Below, one piece after another: positions 45,503 through 56,711 of a DNA stretch of 64,000 bases. The DNA comes from Rehmannia glutinosa (lineage: Eukaryota > Streptophyta > Magnoliopsida > Lamiales > Orobanchaceae). Under the pieces are notes generated by a model. That model did no database searches, was not told the origin of the DNA, and saw nothing but the letters and a program-made list of their open reading frames with translations. Both the position numbers and the translations under genes were made by a program. Location: positions 96,176,616 to 96,240,615 of the forward strand of contig CM071924.1 in NCBI GenBank assembly GCA_016081115.2, given 5' to 3'. The number at the start of each line of letters is the position of its first letter. Within the stretch, counting starts at the first letter, position 1.

Positions 45503-47954
45503 TTCTTCGTGCTATTTTCGCTATGTTAGTATTCAGTTTGTGCTTTTAGAGTTCCTTTTTGTATTTGGTGATGTATGCATATGGTATGTTTCGTGTGTTG
45601 GGAAGATATAATAACAGGTGATATGCAGAAATTGATTTCAAGTCTTTTGGATTTGAATACAATCTTATTGGAAGGACTTGTAGTCTTATGTTTTGGAGGT
45701 TTGGGCCTATATACGTTGAACTTGTTATTCCTGATGCTCGGTTTGAATTGAACTAACCATTTTAGAGGTGGATATGGCAGTTATCAGTAGAGTTTATTCT
45801 AGTTGCAGAAAAAAGGTGATTTAAACATCTGTGGACCAATTTTAGGAGGCCTGTATATTTGAAATGCGATTGTTTTTCTAAGGCAATCAGTAATTCTACA
45901 TTATTTAATTACACTTGGTTTGGCATATGTCAACAAAATATAGTTATGAATCTGTGCAACAATGGTTGTCTCGTCTTAAAGAGATGCAAATCTTTTTTTT
46001 TTTTTTTGGGTGGGAAGGGGGTGGGGGACGTTAAGTATGGAAATACACGTTTATTTTAAGCCGTGGGCCTTGATAGTATTTTGATTCCAGTTGCATTGTG
46101 CTGCTTGGATAGAATGAATGATATTCACTGTTAACTCTTGGAAAGAGAATTTGGTCACTAAGTAGAAATTTAAGTATTATGTGTGGATCTTGAATTGCAT
46201 TTATGATACATTGGGTCTTTGTGGATTTTGTTGGGAAATTTGTTATATTTAGCAGAAAGTCTAAGGTAGTTTCACTATCATACTATTTCAACATATATAA
46301 TAGGAATTTACACCGAATATAATTTGAGACTTGAGAGGTTGGGTTCTAACTTTCTCGGCTGATGGTGGTATATATTCATTTGAGGGTTTTATATGTTTGT
46401 TATAGGTAACCTAATAGATGTAAGAGGTGGGGATTGTTACCCATTTTAGTAGTCATCGGAAAATGCAGTTAAAGCTCAAACTTGGAATTACTTAGAGGTT
46501 GATGGGTTAATTCGTGGATCGACACTACTGGTTCCATTTAGTTTTTATTGATACTGATTTTCATTTTAATAGTTCTAAGGCAGAGATTTTCTGGAGCAAA
46601 TATTTTTCGACTTGTTGGATTGCTGTTACTAATTTTAGTATTTTTAACCTAGTTGGTGATGAGTTAGCAGTTCCTTATTGGAGGACTGATCTTATTGAAG
46701 TTTGGAGTCTTGTTGGCTATATAAAATCTTTGTAGGTTTTCTATGGCATTGGTAATGTAGTATTCAGAATCTTGACCGAGAATGTGCTTATTCGAGTCAC
46801 TGAACGTCAATCTTAGATTTTATGCAAGGGACTCTAGGAGTGATTTCCGGTGAATCCTTCTTTCATAATTCATAGTTAATAACTTAATATCATCTTAAAT
46901 AATTTCTATCGTTATGGTGGCAGAACGTTAATTGATTTCTGTTTTCTACCTTACCTGGGCTTGTAGATCCATACGCTATATTGTCTCAGAGCTAAAAGGC
47001 AGTAAAACATTGTGAACAATAATCCCGGTGTTGTTCAGCATTGCCTGATATAATTCTCCATGTTTGTCAATCATGAGTCCTTTCTGTATTCGCTTTAGTT
47101 AGTTTTGTTTCTTATGTTTTCTTTTTCATGACATTGACTTTTTTATCCTCCTGGGAATGGCGCCTTCATTAAAAGGTTATTAAAATGGTTATTGCTGTAG
47201 GCGTTTTTACATTAATGAAACAAGAAGATATGTTATCAGTAAGGTGAGATGGGAAAGGTTCATGGTGAGCTTGATTTTGGGATAGTACTTAATTTGTCTC
47301 GCTTGCGTTCCTATTTCCCTTTGTTTGGTTGTAATCATGATATTTGGAATCTTAAGGGGTTTCATTTGTTTCTTTCTTTTTTATTTCCTTTAGGGTTCGT
47401 GTGAGAGTGCTTGTGTAGGTATTTCTGTGGAATTGTAAGTAGAAAACCACTTTTTATTGGAAAATTTCAAGTAAGAACGCTCATTGCTTGTATGGATTAT
47501 AGCTCTTTTACTATATTCATAGTTTCAGATCTTGTTAGTCTTTCCTTTGGTTGATGATTGACTTGTATATCTGCCTTTTGCTTCGTGCATCCGGTGAGCG
47601 TACGTGTTTCTATTGATTTCTCAGGAAGCGCACAGATTTGTTGGAACATAACAAGAATTTCAAGAAATTGTACATAAATTTGATGGGATCCCATGTTTAA
47701 TTTTTCTTTTTCTGTTTTTAAATCTTAGTTCTATCTTGGATTTATGTGATTTTGAGTATTGTGATTATTTTGCATCTCCATTCTTTTCTTTTTCTGGTTG
47801 TAGCTTGGAGTTAAGATATCAGTCAGAGGCATGGTGAAAAGTTTAAGGGTAAAACAGGTGCCAATTGATGATATTCTCTACCAAAGTATAGAATTCCCTT
47901 TAGACTGGATGCTCATTTTGCTTGTGTTCTCATTTACATCAAGCACCCGGAAAA
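45503..47954. other. NKAP 3' region and spacer
   Basis: The part after the stop is T-rich, with GT-AG-like signals (for example TTTTCTGGTTGTAG|CTTGG near 47800), so a spliced 3' UTR is possible. There is a T16 run at 45991. No second gene was recognised in 2.4 kb; the frames at 45859 and 46514 have no domain. Confidence 0.35.
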
Positions 47955-48245
47955 GGGATAATTGCAAAAGGTACCCCTGAGGTTTGACCTAATTACGAAA
48001 AATCTCAACTAACTTTCAAAATTACAAAAATTACGTTTGAGTTGATTCAGTGTTAAAATTAAGTAGTAAACTGCAATGATTTTATAATATGAAGGGGTAT
48101 TATGAAATGTTTTTGGCTTATGAAGGAGTTAGATATTATACAAAATAAAATCTCGGGGGAATTTTTTATAATTTTGAAAGTTAGCTAGTTTTTTTTTTTT
48201 TTTTGTAATTAGGTCAAACCGAAAGGCACTTTTTGTAATTAACCC
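47955..48245. mobile_element. GGGATAATTAC foldback MITE, copy 5
   Basis: About 290 bp, ends GGGATAATTGCAAAAGG and TTTTTGTAATTAACCC. The flanks CCCGGAAAA and CCAGGTAAA suggest an imperfect 9-bp duplication. Confidence 0.75.
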
Positions 48246-49571
48246 CCAGGTAAAAACTCTTTTCTGTAGGGGCTCTTCTATTTCCTTTCTGACTTTATTT
48301 CCTTTCGACTTTATGAAGAAATGCTCGATTGTATGTTCTTATTTTCAAACATCTATTTTCAGTTTTATACTATCATATACCTTCGTACATAAAATTCAAA
48401 ATATTCTACCAAACATCATATCAGTTCCAAACATTTTCTCAATATTTGTATTCCAAATCAAACATATTCTTAATTGTCACACAAAAATCAATACAATCCA
48501 AAAATCTAAACGGAATAATGGGAAATAGTTAAACTGGAGAAATTTTAATGGAAACACTACCATTATGAGTTCTTATTTTTCTATTTCTGGTATGATTTAT
48601 ATAAATGACCCCATGGTCACACACACACACGCACAAATATACGTAATGTGGTACACTGATATGCCCAAAATTGTTTGGTACGTTATAGATAGGTCATGAA
48701 AACTGAAAATTGAACATGGAGTAATGATTAGTATCTTTCAGGAAGGCCATGAAAATAAATACCACATGGCATGTTGATGTGGTATACCATTCAAAATAAG
48801 TTTGTCTTCTGAAGCGCATGTGAGGTAGGCTTCAAAAACATGTTGCCAACTTTTTTTTTTTTTTTTTAAACTCAGCTTTCATGCTTACAACTAAATATTC
48901 CTGAGATCAAAGAACTCCCGCCTCATCGCTTATCAATATAAACTCGGACAGATGTCGAAATTGACCAAGATATCTTTGGTGGGATTTCTTTGACGACGAC
49001 AACTAGGTCCTTCTAGATAAAGAGAACAAGTATGGTCGACCCCCACCCACAAATCAATATTTGATCGAGCCATTCAATATGAGTTCCTACCAAATCTTTC
49101 GCTAGTTCGCATATGCCTCGGGGGCATTTTGATGGAGTGTATGTTAGAACCACAACCTCCCCCAAAGTCGCAATTACACTGATTTTCTTTTCTAAATCAT
49201 ACTCAACTTGGATTGTTCCACTTTGAACCAAGCAAATAATCCACTTGATTCATGATTGTGGCTGTTGAAGGTTATGATTAGGAACAATGACTTTTCCATT
49301 TTGAAGGGGTAAACCAGAAGCTTTACGACTTTATTCACCCTAGTGATTGTAGTTTGCTGAAATTATCTTTCTTGAATAATCGATTGGGAAATGCCTTTTT
49401 TTTTTTTTAGGAAAAACAATAGAAAACAAAATAGAAGGCATAATTATAATTTGGAGGTTGATGGTCTACAATCCACACTGGCTTCATTCCCGGATATTTT
49501 CGAGTTATTACGAGCTTATAAATATCAAAAACAATTTTAGATATTTTCAATATTTTTTTTAATAAATTTAA
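48246..49571. other. Spacer, nothing recognised
   Basis: AT-rich, with a short CA tract at 48618-48633 and poly-T runs at 48850 and 49397. Minus-strand frames at 49013-49231 and 49407-49655 show no domain. No gene seen. Confidence 0.4.
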
Positions 49572-49857
49572 GGGATAATTACAAAAAAAATTCATCATGT
49601 TTGGGCTAATTATAACAAAATTCAATTTTTTTTTGAAAATTTCAAAACCCCCCATTTGAGGTGTAATTATATCTTACATTTTTTTCCATCAAAATAAAAA
49701 AACGCATTTCAAGAGCTCATGACATTTATAGAAATATTATAATTACCCTCCTTACAGTTAAAACAAAACCAAACCTCAAGTAGGCTTTTGTAATTTTAAA
49801 AAATCCCCAGGGTTTTCCGTAATTACACCAAACCTCAGGTTTTCTTTGTAATTATCA
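49572..49857. mobile_element. GGGATAATTAC foldback MITE, copy 6
   Basis: About 285 bp, left end GGGATAATTACAAAAAAAA, right end decayed (TTTGTAATTATCAC). No target duplication found. Confidence 0.7.
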
Positions 49858-50317
49858 CTAGTTCTTCGATCTTATAGTAAGTTGTATATTTTGCTTGCAA
49901 TCCAAAAAACTTGATCACCAAGAAAAGAGTAAAACTTGTTTGTTACCATGTCATCCAATTTCCTTACATGATTATTTATAAGTAGCAATTAATAATAAAG
50001 GTGGTGGATGCTTAAAAATGAAGGCCTTTCAATGCAAATTAGCACCCTTGTCTTCCACATTAGAGTGGAAATCATAATTAATGGAAATAAATTCTGTAGG
50101 GGATGTCGGGGGTATAATGAATCTAGTTAAGGTGGAGGCAAAAAGTACATAAGCCTGCAAAACATGAAGAATGTATCTCTTGATTTTAAGTACTATATTT
50201 CTTCCCTTTTTAATGAACTTGTCCATTTTTGTTTCTTTCAAATTATTCTATTGAGTCAGTAAGGAAAAAAAAAGAAAGAAAAAAACAGTTTCATCTACAA
50301 CTTATTAAAAGTCAAAA

Positions 50318-50611
50318 GGGACAATTACAAGAACTACCCCTGAGCTTGAGGTAATTACAATAAACCCGGAGTAGTTTCTAAATTATAAAAAAAAAGAAAA
50401 CTGAGATTTGGTTATGCCTTAAATATAAGGTGATAACTATAATATTTTACAAATGTAGGGAATTTTTTTAAAATATTTTTGCCTATGATCGAAGGAGGTA
50501 AAATATAATACAAATTCAAATTTCAAGTGATTTTTTGTAATTTTCAAAACCCTCTCCCTCTCTCTTATTTTTATAATTACCCCAAAACCGGGTAGTTTTT
50601 GTAACTATTCC
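50318..50611. mobile_element. GGGATAATTAC foldback MITE, copy 7
   Basis: About 294 bp, ends GGGACAATTACAAGAACTAC and GTAGTTTTTGTAACTATTCC. Flanks AAAGTCAAA and AAAGACAAA differ in one base, a near-perfect 9-bp duplication. Confidence 0.78.
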
Positions 50612-51292
50612 AAAGACAAAAATATAAAAAGGGGTTGGGGGAACCATTTATTGTTTCTCTCATCAAAATTGCTTGTAAAATAAGCAATACTATGACCACC
50701 TCTTTTTTTTTTTTTTTTCATTTTTGTTTGTAGTTTTTGCAATTATTGCCCTTAGAACAACATTTTAATCAGTCAATAGTTTCTAAATTAAAGGAAAGCT
50801 CTGTTAATTAAAGGAAAGCTTTGTTGTAAAAATCCTCGCGTAGCTCCGATTAGAACCCGTTTAGGCGATATAATTTCCTTGTCCGCCTATATTTTTAGGC
50901 CTGGCTAACCCCGCCCAGGTCACGCCTAACCCACAAAGACTTCGCCTAGGTGCTAGGCCCTAACTTGCCGCCCGACTAGTGCCTAGCGCTTTTTACAACA
51001 TTGAAGGAAAGATTAAAAAAATAAAAAAAAATGAAGGCTAGCTGGTGATTTACACAATTTTCCTTATATTATTTCAAAAGAGACATCACACATTGGTCCA
51101 CATTTTCAAGGCTGTAAGAGAGGGATGGCTGCCAAATTGCATGGGACAGTTTGATAGTTCACAATTATTGTGAATGGATAACGAAAATCTAATTTAGAAA
51201 TTTGAAAATTGGTATTCATATCACCCATTCTTGAAATATCATTTTCCAATTTAATTTGTGTCAAAAGTCCCTAACCTCTTTTAGGCATCTAA
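50612..51292. other. Spacer with one small element
   Basis: Apart from the element at 50822-51000 there is only AT-rich spacer. AATTAAAGGAAAGCT is repeated in tandem near 50785-50820. No gene seen. Confidence 0.4.
50822..51000. mobile_element. GC-rich MITE with TGTTGTAAAAA ends
   Basis: 179 bp with perfect 11-bp inverted ends TGTTGTAAAAA and TTTTTACAACA. The inside is full of GCCTAG, CTAGGC and GCCTAAC groups, unlike the AT-rich surroundings. Similar GCGCCTAGGC-rich elements are common plant repeats. No clear target duplication. Confidence 0.6.
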
Positions 51293-51562
51293 GAGCATCA
51301 CCAGTGGTTTTTATCACAAACCTGCTTTTTCGCGGATCCCACATTGCCACTTCACTGCCACATCAAAAGCAAAAAACCTCATTCTATTTTCCACAATAAA
51401 AAAACCTCCTACAACCTTTTTATGGGCCCCACAATTCCATTACATTTCTTAAAACTCATCTCACAATAATTTTATGGGCCATCACCACAATGGTGTGAGG
51501 TTTTTTCCATAGGTTTTTTTTTTCTAAAAACCTCCCCCAAAAACCCCTCATTGGTGATGCTC
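51293..51562. mobile_element. Tourist-like MITE
   Basis: 270 bp with inverted ends GAGCATCACCAGTGG and CATTGGTGATGCTC and the 3-bp duplication TAA on both sides. This matches PIF/Harbinger (Tourist) elements. Confidence 0.8.
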
Positions 51563-51628
51563 TAAGATTAATACAAATTCCTAACAAGTGGATGAAGAAA
51601 AAAAATCTTTTCGAGATATTTTATCTCA

Positions 51629-51926
51629 AGGATAATTACAAAAACGCTCCTGTGGTTTGGGCTAATTACAAAAGAATCCAAGATATTTCAAAATTACAAA
51701 GAAATCATTCAAGTTTGATTTAGTCTTAAATTTAAGGGAGTAACTGTAATATTTTATAAATATCATTAGGTTTTTTTGAACTATTGTTTGCTTATGAAGG
51801 GGAAAAAGTAAGACAGAATCAAACATCATTTTTTTTTTTTGCAATTTTCAAAAAATCTGGGTTTTTTGTTTTTTTGTAATTAGCCTAATCTCATTTTTTT
51901 TTTATTTTTTTTTTTGTAATTATCCC
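51629..51926. mobile_element. GGGATAATTAC foldback MITE, copy 8
   Basis: About 298 bp, left end AGGATAATTACAAAAACGC, right end TTTTGTAATTATCCC after long T runs. Target duplication not recognisable. Confidence 0.72.
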
Positions 51927-52658
51927 TTTTCTTATAAAGAAACCCCCATATCATTTTGTCTAGCTTAGTCCACTTTAAATCACTTTATTTATTTTTATAT
52001 CTCTTAAATTTGAATTTTCCTAAGAGTTGGATTATTAAGTATTAAATATTCACTTGCCTACCACAAAGGTGAAAATACTAACAAAAAAAGAAACGAAAGA
52101 AAATAAAAAGGGCTGTTTGGCTTATGGTAAAAGATTTAAGTGATCATTCACTAGCATGCCATAGCCAAGATTTCACTTTTTCTTCCTTATATTAACTCTA
52201 AAGTACTTCAAAGCCATAATCCAAGACTATATTATCCCCTTCACAAAGATCTTTTACATCCAATTTCTACATAGGCATCAAAAGGATATAAATTACATGT
52301 ATATTCTCAAAAAACCATGAGTTGATAATAGTCCACATAGATTATTATTACTCTTAGAAATCTTGTATGTCCATAAATGGTATTTGATTCAATATACACA
52401 CACATCTCACATTTAATTTTCATACCAAAAAAAATCCAATAAAATGTGGGGCTTTCTTATTCCAACACTACATAACAAATGCTCACATTTCCTTCTTCTA
52501 CTCCTCATCCATTTTTCATTCATCTCACAACAAATTTGAAATTCCATTTCTTGTTTTTCCATTCAGAATTCAACTTTCAAGCCTATCTAAATCGCGCGTT
52601 TTCTTGATATCGCGTCGTATCTTAGAGGTACACATCTCATTAAGTAAATGGTTATACA
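51927..52658. other. Upstream region of the DUF868 gene
   Basis: AT-rich promoter-type spacer. CT-rich leader-like sequence (CCTTCTTCTACTCCTCATCC, near 52490) lies 100-170 bases before the start codon. No other gene. Confidence 0.4.
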
Positions 52659-53576
52659 ATGAAGGAGTTCCCTTCTTGTTTCGGTGAGAATGGTATCCAA
52701 ATTGATCATCCATCATCATCGAATACTAACAAAACGAACGCCCAAAACCGCGTTACATGTGTTTATAGTTATCATTCCTTTCGTTTTTCTGGCTTCATCA
52801 CGGTTACATGGATCAAGCATCTTGTAGCACAAGGACTCACCATTGGGATAGAAAATCCATCCAAACAGCCCCTATGCAGAGTTGATATCAAACCATGGTT
52901 ATTTTCCTCGAAGAAAAAAGGATTCAAAAACTTAGTGGTAAACTCAACCACAGTCAACATCCATTGGGACTTATCTTCTGCTAAATTTGGCTCAAGCCCT
53001 GAGCCACTACAAAATTTCTACTTAGCCATTGTCCTTAACCAAGAACTCTGTTTGCTCCTCGGTGATTCGCCAAACGAGGCCTACAAAAAGATCGACTCAG
53101 TTTCGACCCCTGTAGTAACAAAAGCAAAATTTGTTGCTAAAAGGGAACACATTGTTGGGAAAAGATTGTACACTTCGAAGGCACAGTTTTGTGAGAAGGG
53201 GGAGTTGCACGATATACGGATCGAGTACGATCCGAGTGAGGGGTTTGGGAAGTGTTTGGTGATTTGTATTGATAGAAAAGTGGTTTTGCAAGTGACACAG
53301 CTTATGTGGAAGTTTAGGGGGAATGAGACTATTTTGGTGGATGGATTTTCAGTTGAGGTTTATTGGGATGTTTATAATTGGCTTTTTGGGAGTGTTAATA
53401 TGAGTAATGGGATTTTCTTGTTTAGAAGTTGTGTGTCTGGTGAAAAGCTGTGGAGTAATGTGTCACCAAACAAGCCCTCTGCTTTGAGCTGGAATGGGTG
53501 GGAAAGAAGTAAAGATGTGGATTTACAACAAGGGCATGGTTTTTCATTGGTGTTGTGTGCTTGGAAGAATGAATAG
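52659..53576 (+). CDS. DUF868 family protein
   Basis: Intronless gene of 305 codons, start context ACAATGAAG. The sequence NRVTCVYSYHSFRFSGFITV near the start, VDIKPWLFSSKKKGFKNL, VNIHWDLSSAKFGSSPEPLQ, FYLAIVLNQELCLLLGD and DGFSVEVYWDVYNWLF are the conserved blocks of the plant-specific DUF868 family. The first block is predicted as beta-rich. There is no signal peptide or membrane span. The biochemical role of the family is not established. The stop codon TAG (53574-53576) is inside the 9-bp target duplication of a MITE pair, so the natural 3' UTR now begins with transposon sequence. Identification as DUF868 is firm, function unknown. Confidence 0.92.
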   Translation: MKEFPSCFGENGIQIDHPSSSNTNKTNAQNRVTCVYSYHSFRFSGFITVTWIKHLVAQGLTIGIENPSKQPLCRVDIKPWLFSSKKKGFKNLVVNSTTVNIHWDLSSAKFGSSPEPLQNFYLAIVLNQELCLLLGDSPNEAYKKIDSVSTPVVTKAKFVAKREHIVGKRLYTSKAQFCEKGELHDIRIEYDPSEGFGKCLVICIDRKVVLQVTQLMWKFRGNETILVDGFSVEVYWDVYNWLFGSVNMSNGIFLFRSCVSGEKLWSNVSPNKPSALSWNGWERSKDVDLQQGHGFSLVLCAWKNE

Positions 53577-53582
53577 AAATTA

Positions 53583-53835
53583 GGGGTAATTGCGAAAACT
53601 GCCCCTGAGATTTAGCCTAATTACAAAAAACTCCAGTTATCCTTCAAAATTACAAAAAAAAAACCATGTTTGATTCTGCCTTAAATTTAAGGGGGTAATT
53701 GTAAGTTTTTACAAAAGTTGGGTTTTTTTTGAATATCTAGGATGGAATCAAACCTCAAGGGGTTTTGTAATTTTCAAAAAACTCTGGATTTATTTGTAAT
53801 TAGCCCAAACATTAGGGTATTTTTGTAATTATCCC
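53583..53835. mobile_element. GGGATAATTAC foldback MITE, copy 9 (tandem pair, left)
   Basis: About 253 bp, left end GGGGTAATTGCGAAAACTGC, right end TTTTTGTAATTATCCC. Only a TA dinucleotide separates it from the next copy. The 9-bp repeat TAGAAATTA stands before this copy (53574-53582) and after the next one (54049-54057), not between them. Confidence 0.85.
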
Positions 53836-53837
53836 TA

Positions 53838-54048
53838 GGGGTAATTATGAAAACTGCCCCTGAGGTTTAATCTAATTACAAAAAACTCCAGTTATCTTTC
53901 AAAATTACAAATACCCCCTTTAGGTTTGTATTTACCCAACCAAAACCCCCTGCTAACAACAAATGTATGGGGATATTTGTAATTTAAAAGGTAACTGGGT
54001 ATTTTTTGTAATTAGGCTAAACTTCAGTGGTAGTTTTGTAATTAATCC
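53838..54048. mobile_element. GGGATAATTAC foldback MITE, copy 10 (tandem pair, right)
   Basis: About 211 bp, left end GGGGTAATTATGAAAACTGC, right end AGTTTTGTAATTAATCC. Shorter in the middle than copy 9. Shares the outer TAGAAATTA duplication with it. Confidence 0.85.
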
Positions 54049-54057
54049 TAGAAATTA

Positions 54058-54477
54058 AGTTTGATTTTTCATGTCATACATATACTATTTTTGAGTTAAT
54101 GTGGAGAAGATTAGAAATCTTTGGATACATCATACATCTTTTGGTAGAGTGCATACTGGAACAGGGATTGAGTATAAGCTTGTTTATTAGATTTGTTATA
54201 GGTAGTTTGAAGATTTTGTTGTTTTGGAAATATTGATATAATGCTACTGGCTGTTGTTACATGAACTTAAAGAAATTAAGCAGAGGAATATTTCTCTTCT
54301 CCAACACAGGCAGGCAGGCAGCCATTGTCATCACAACTCACAAGGTATCATAATTTATCCTTGCATTTTGCAGCATAAATGCAAAATTATGTACATGTCA
54401 AATTATTGGCCTATTTGGTTTCAATTTCTTTAATTTGGCATGTGGGTAAATGTGGGTTTTGAAGTTATATTTTTTTT
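54058..54477. other. Spacer, nothing recognised
   Basis: AT-rich, with GGCAGGCAGGCAGCC near 54308. It probably includes the end of the DUF868 transcript. No gene. Confidence 0.4.
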
Positions 54478-55028
54478 GGGATACTTACAATAAACCCCCT
54501 AAGGTTTGGACTAATTACAAATAAACCCAAAGATTTTTGAAAGTTTACAAACTACTCCTTAAGGTTTGATTTTGTCTTAGAAGGTAACAGTAATATTTCA
54601 ATAAATGTCAGGACCTTTGAAATATTTTTTGCTGAAATGTGGAGTTAGTAATTTGGGCCCACCAAAAAGCCCAGCAGTCTGGCCCCTACGATAAGGCTAG
54701 ATTGGGTTTGGGCCATGAATTTGCAAGCCCGAAAAGGACTGAGCCCATTTGGTCCAACCTAATGGGGCCCAATGGCCCAATCAGCCAGCTTGACCCGAAG
54801 CAAAATTCACTGCATGAGCTAGATTGGACCATGAAAATATTGGCCCAAACGAATTTCGGGTTGGCCAGTCTAGCTCGATTTTGCTATTTGGCCCGACGTG
54901 TAAATACCAGGCCTGCCCCGGTCCAGCCTAATTGCCATCTCTACTGAAATGTAAAACGAAATCAAACCTCAACGGGGGTTCTGTAATTTTCGAAAACTGA
55001 ATTTTTTTGTAATTAGCTGTAATTATCC
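54478..55028. mobile_element. GGGATAATTAC foldback MITE, copy 11 (interrupted)
   Basis: Left half 54478-54639, right half 54944-55028, split by the hAT element at 54640-54943. Left end GGGATACTTACAATAAAC, right end TGTAATTATCC. Removing the insert restores the family pattern (AAATGT then AAAACGAAATCAAACC). Confidence 0.8.
54640..54943. mobile_element. hAT element inside MITE copy 11
   Basis: 304 bp with ends TGGAGTTAGTAATTTGGGCC and the imperfect complement CCTAATTGCCATCTCTA. A perfect 8-bp duplication CTGAAATG (54632-54639, 54944-54951) flanks it. GC-rich with many GGCCC groups. The frame at 54639-54947 is the element itself and not a gene. Confidence 0.88.
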
Positions 55029-55291
55029 TTTCCCCCCCCTAAGAATACAGGATAAATGAGTTTTAGTACACTCTTTAATCTTCTTAATCTTACAAGAGGA
55101 GACTTTCAGAAATAAATTAATTTTCCCTAATATAGCAAGAATCTATTCCCAATTCCCTCTCATATTGGTTTTCAGTTGCAACATATGAACCGCCAATTTA
55201 AAGTTCAAACCACCATTTTTATTTTATTTTTTTCTCAATATTTTCACACACTCGTTAAACCAAGAAACTCCAAGATTCTTCATCTTCTCCG

Positions 55292-56314
55292 ATGGCAACC
55301 ACCGCCGCGCTGCTAACCCTAACCCTCATCACCGCTTTCTTCTCCGCCACCTCCGGCGCCCCCGCCGCCGCATTTTCCCCATCCCCCACGCCTCCCCAAA
55401 ACACATCCCTCATCGCCGCCATCCTCTCCTCACTCGGCTTCCAAGACCTCGCCGCCGCCGCCGTCGCCGCCAACCTCTCCGGCGCAACCCCCACCACCAT
55501 CTTCGCCCCCACCGACTCCTCCCTCCTCACGTGCCCCACGTGCTCCCTCCCTCTCCTCCTCCAAGAGCACTCCCTCCCCGGGCTCTACCCCCTCCACTTC
55601 CTGCGCACGTTAGCCTTCGGCACCAAAATCGCGTCCCTCGCCGCCAACCGCTGCCTCACCGTCACCGCCTCCGCCGGCCCCACCGCCACCAGGAGAGTAT
55701 TCATCAACGGCATCGAAATCACCAAGCCGGACCTCTTCAACAACGGTTTTCACATCGTCCACGCCCTCCAAGGCTTCGTCGCGCACCTATCCCCGCTATC
55801 CTGCGCCGTCGAAGCCATGACTACTCTATCCTTCACCCAACAGCCGCCGCCGCCTGTGGCGGCGTTCTTTATCATGCGCCTGATGCTTAAAGACGCCATG
55901 ACTAGGCTCCGCATAAGCGGGTACAGTACGGTGGCTTTGGCGATGCGGGTCAGGTACGCGGAGCTTTCGGGTCTTAAATCCATGACCCTTTTCGCCATTG
56001 ATGACGAGTCCATTTTCTTGGACGGCGGCGGCGGCGGACCCGGCGGAGGAGGCCACGCCTACGTGGCGGATCTAGGGTTTCATGTTGTGCCCAATAGGCT
56101 ATTGATGGCGGCGGATTTAATTGGGCTGCCAAAAGGCACAGCGTTGCCGACTATGGAACGTGGCCGGAAATTGGTGGTGACCAGCGCCGGCGACGGAGGG
56201 CCGCTGGCGCCGACGAGGATCAATTATGTGAAGGTGAAGAGATTTGATCTGGTGCATAACAAGAGGATAGTGGTTCATGGACTGTCAATGCCTTTTCGCC
56301 ACGTGGATCAATAG
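55292..56314 (+). CDS. Fasciclin-like protein with two FAS1 domains
   Basis: Intronless gene of 340 codons. An N-terminal hydrophobic stretch (ALLTLTLITAFFSATSGA) is a signal peptide. FAS1 domain 1 spans about 36-170, with TTIFAPTDSSLL and the later block FNNGFHIVHALQGFV. A second, more diverged FAS1 domain spans about 185-335, with MTLFAIDDESIFLDG, VADLGFHVVPNRLL and NKRIVVHGLSMPF. A Gly-rich insert (GGGGGPGGGG) sits in domain 2. There is no hydrophobic tail for a GPI anchor and few Pro/Ala arabinogalactan motifs, which fits the FLA19/20/21-type group. Probably secreted to the cell wall, with a role in adhesion or wall structure inferred from the family. Strongly GC-rich against its flanks, like the OVATE gene. 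Confidence 0.9.
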   Translation: MATTAALLTLTLITAFFSATSGAPAAAFSPSPTPPQNTSLIAAILSSLGFQDLAAAAVAANLSGATPTTIFAPTDSSLLTCPTCSLPLLLQEHSLPGLYPLHFLRTLAFGTKIASLAANRCLTVTASAGPTATRRVFINGIEITKPDLFNNGFHIVHALQGFVAHLSPLSCAVEAMTTLSFTQQPPPPVAAFFIMRLMLKDAMTRLRISGYSTVALAMRVRYAELSGLKSMTLFAIDDESIFLDGGGGGPGGGGHAYVADLGFHVVPNRLLMAADLIGLPKGTALPTMERGRKLVVTSAGDGGPLAPTRINYVKVKRFDLVHNKRIVVHGLSMPFRHVDQ

Positions 56315-56711
56315 TAAGACCTAAATGCTGGATTTTTGAAATTCAATATAGATGAAATAGAAATTAGAAGTTAGATCAAACAAAATTGACATTGTTTTTG
56401 TGTCACAATTACACACAATTCTTTTTTTTTGTTGCAAAGTGAAAAACATTAGTTCCATATGGTGATAGTATGGAATATGGAAAGATTGGTATTTCATTCT
56501 ATTGGCTTACTTAGCATATTTTGAGGATGATCATGGTTTTGGTTCTATTTTCAGTTGATAAAAAATATACTTGTTCTGTGTTCTGCAATTATATATCCAA
56601 ATAATAGTTATGAAAACTTGTGCAGAAAAAAGGCATTCAGTTTGATGCAAACATTGGTATCAATTTTCCTTTTGTCTGCTCAGATTTACCTCTGTTTTCT
56701 CATTACTATTA
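56315..56711. other. Downstream region of the FAS1 gene
   Basis: AT-rich sequence after the stop, probably 3' UTR then spacer. No gene or repeat ends. Confidence 0.4.

Noticed and set aside
52659..53576. DUF868 gene as a transposon-captured gene
   Set aside because: Full-length with intact conserved blocks and normal codon use; only its 3' flank is transposon.
55531..55890. Pro/Arg/His-rich plus-strand frame inside the FAS1 gene
   Set aside because: Shadow frame in a GC-rich gene; the FAS1 frame has signal peptide and domains.
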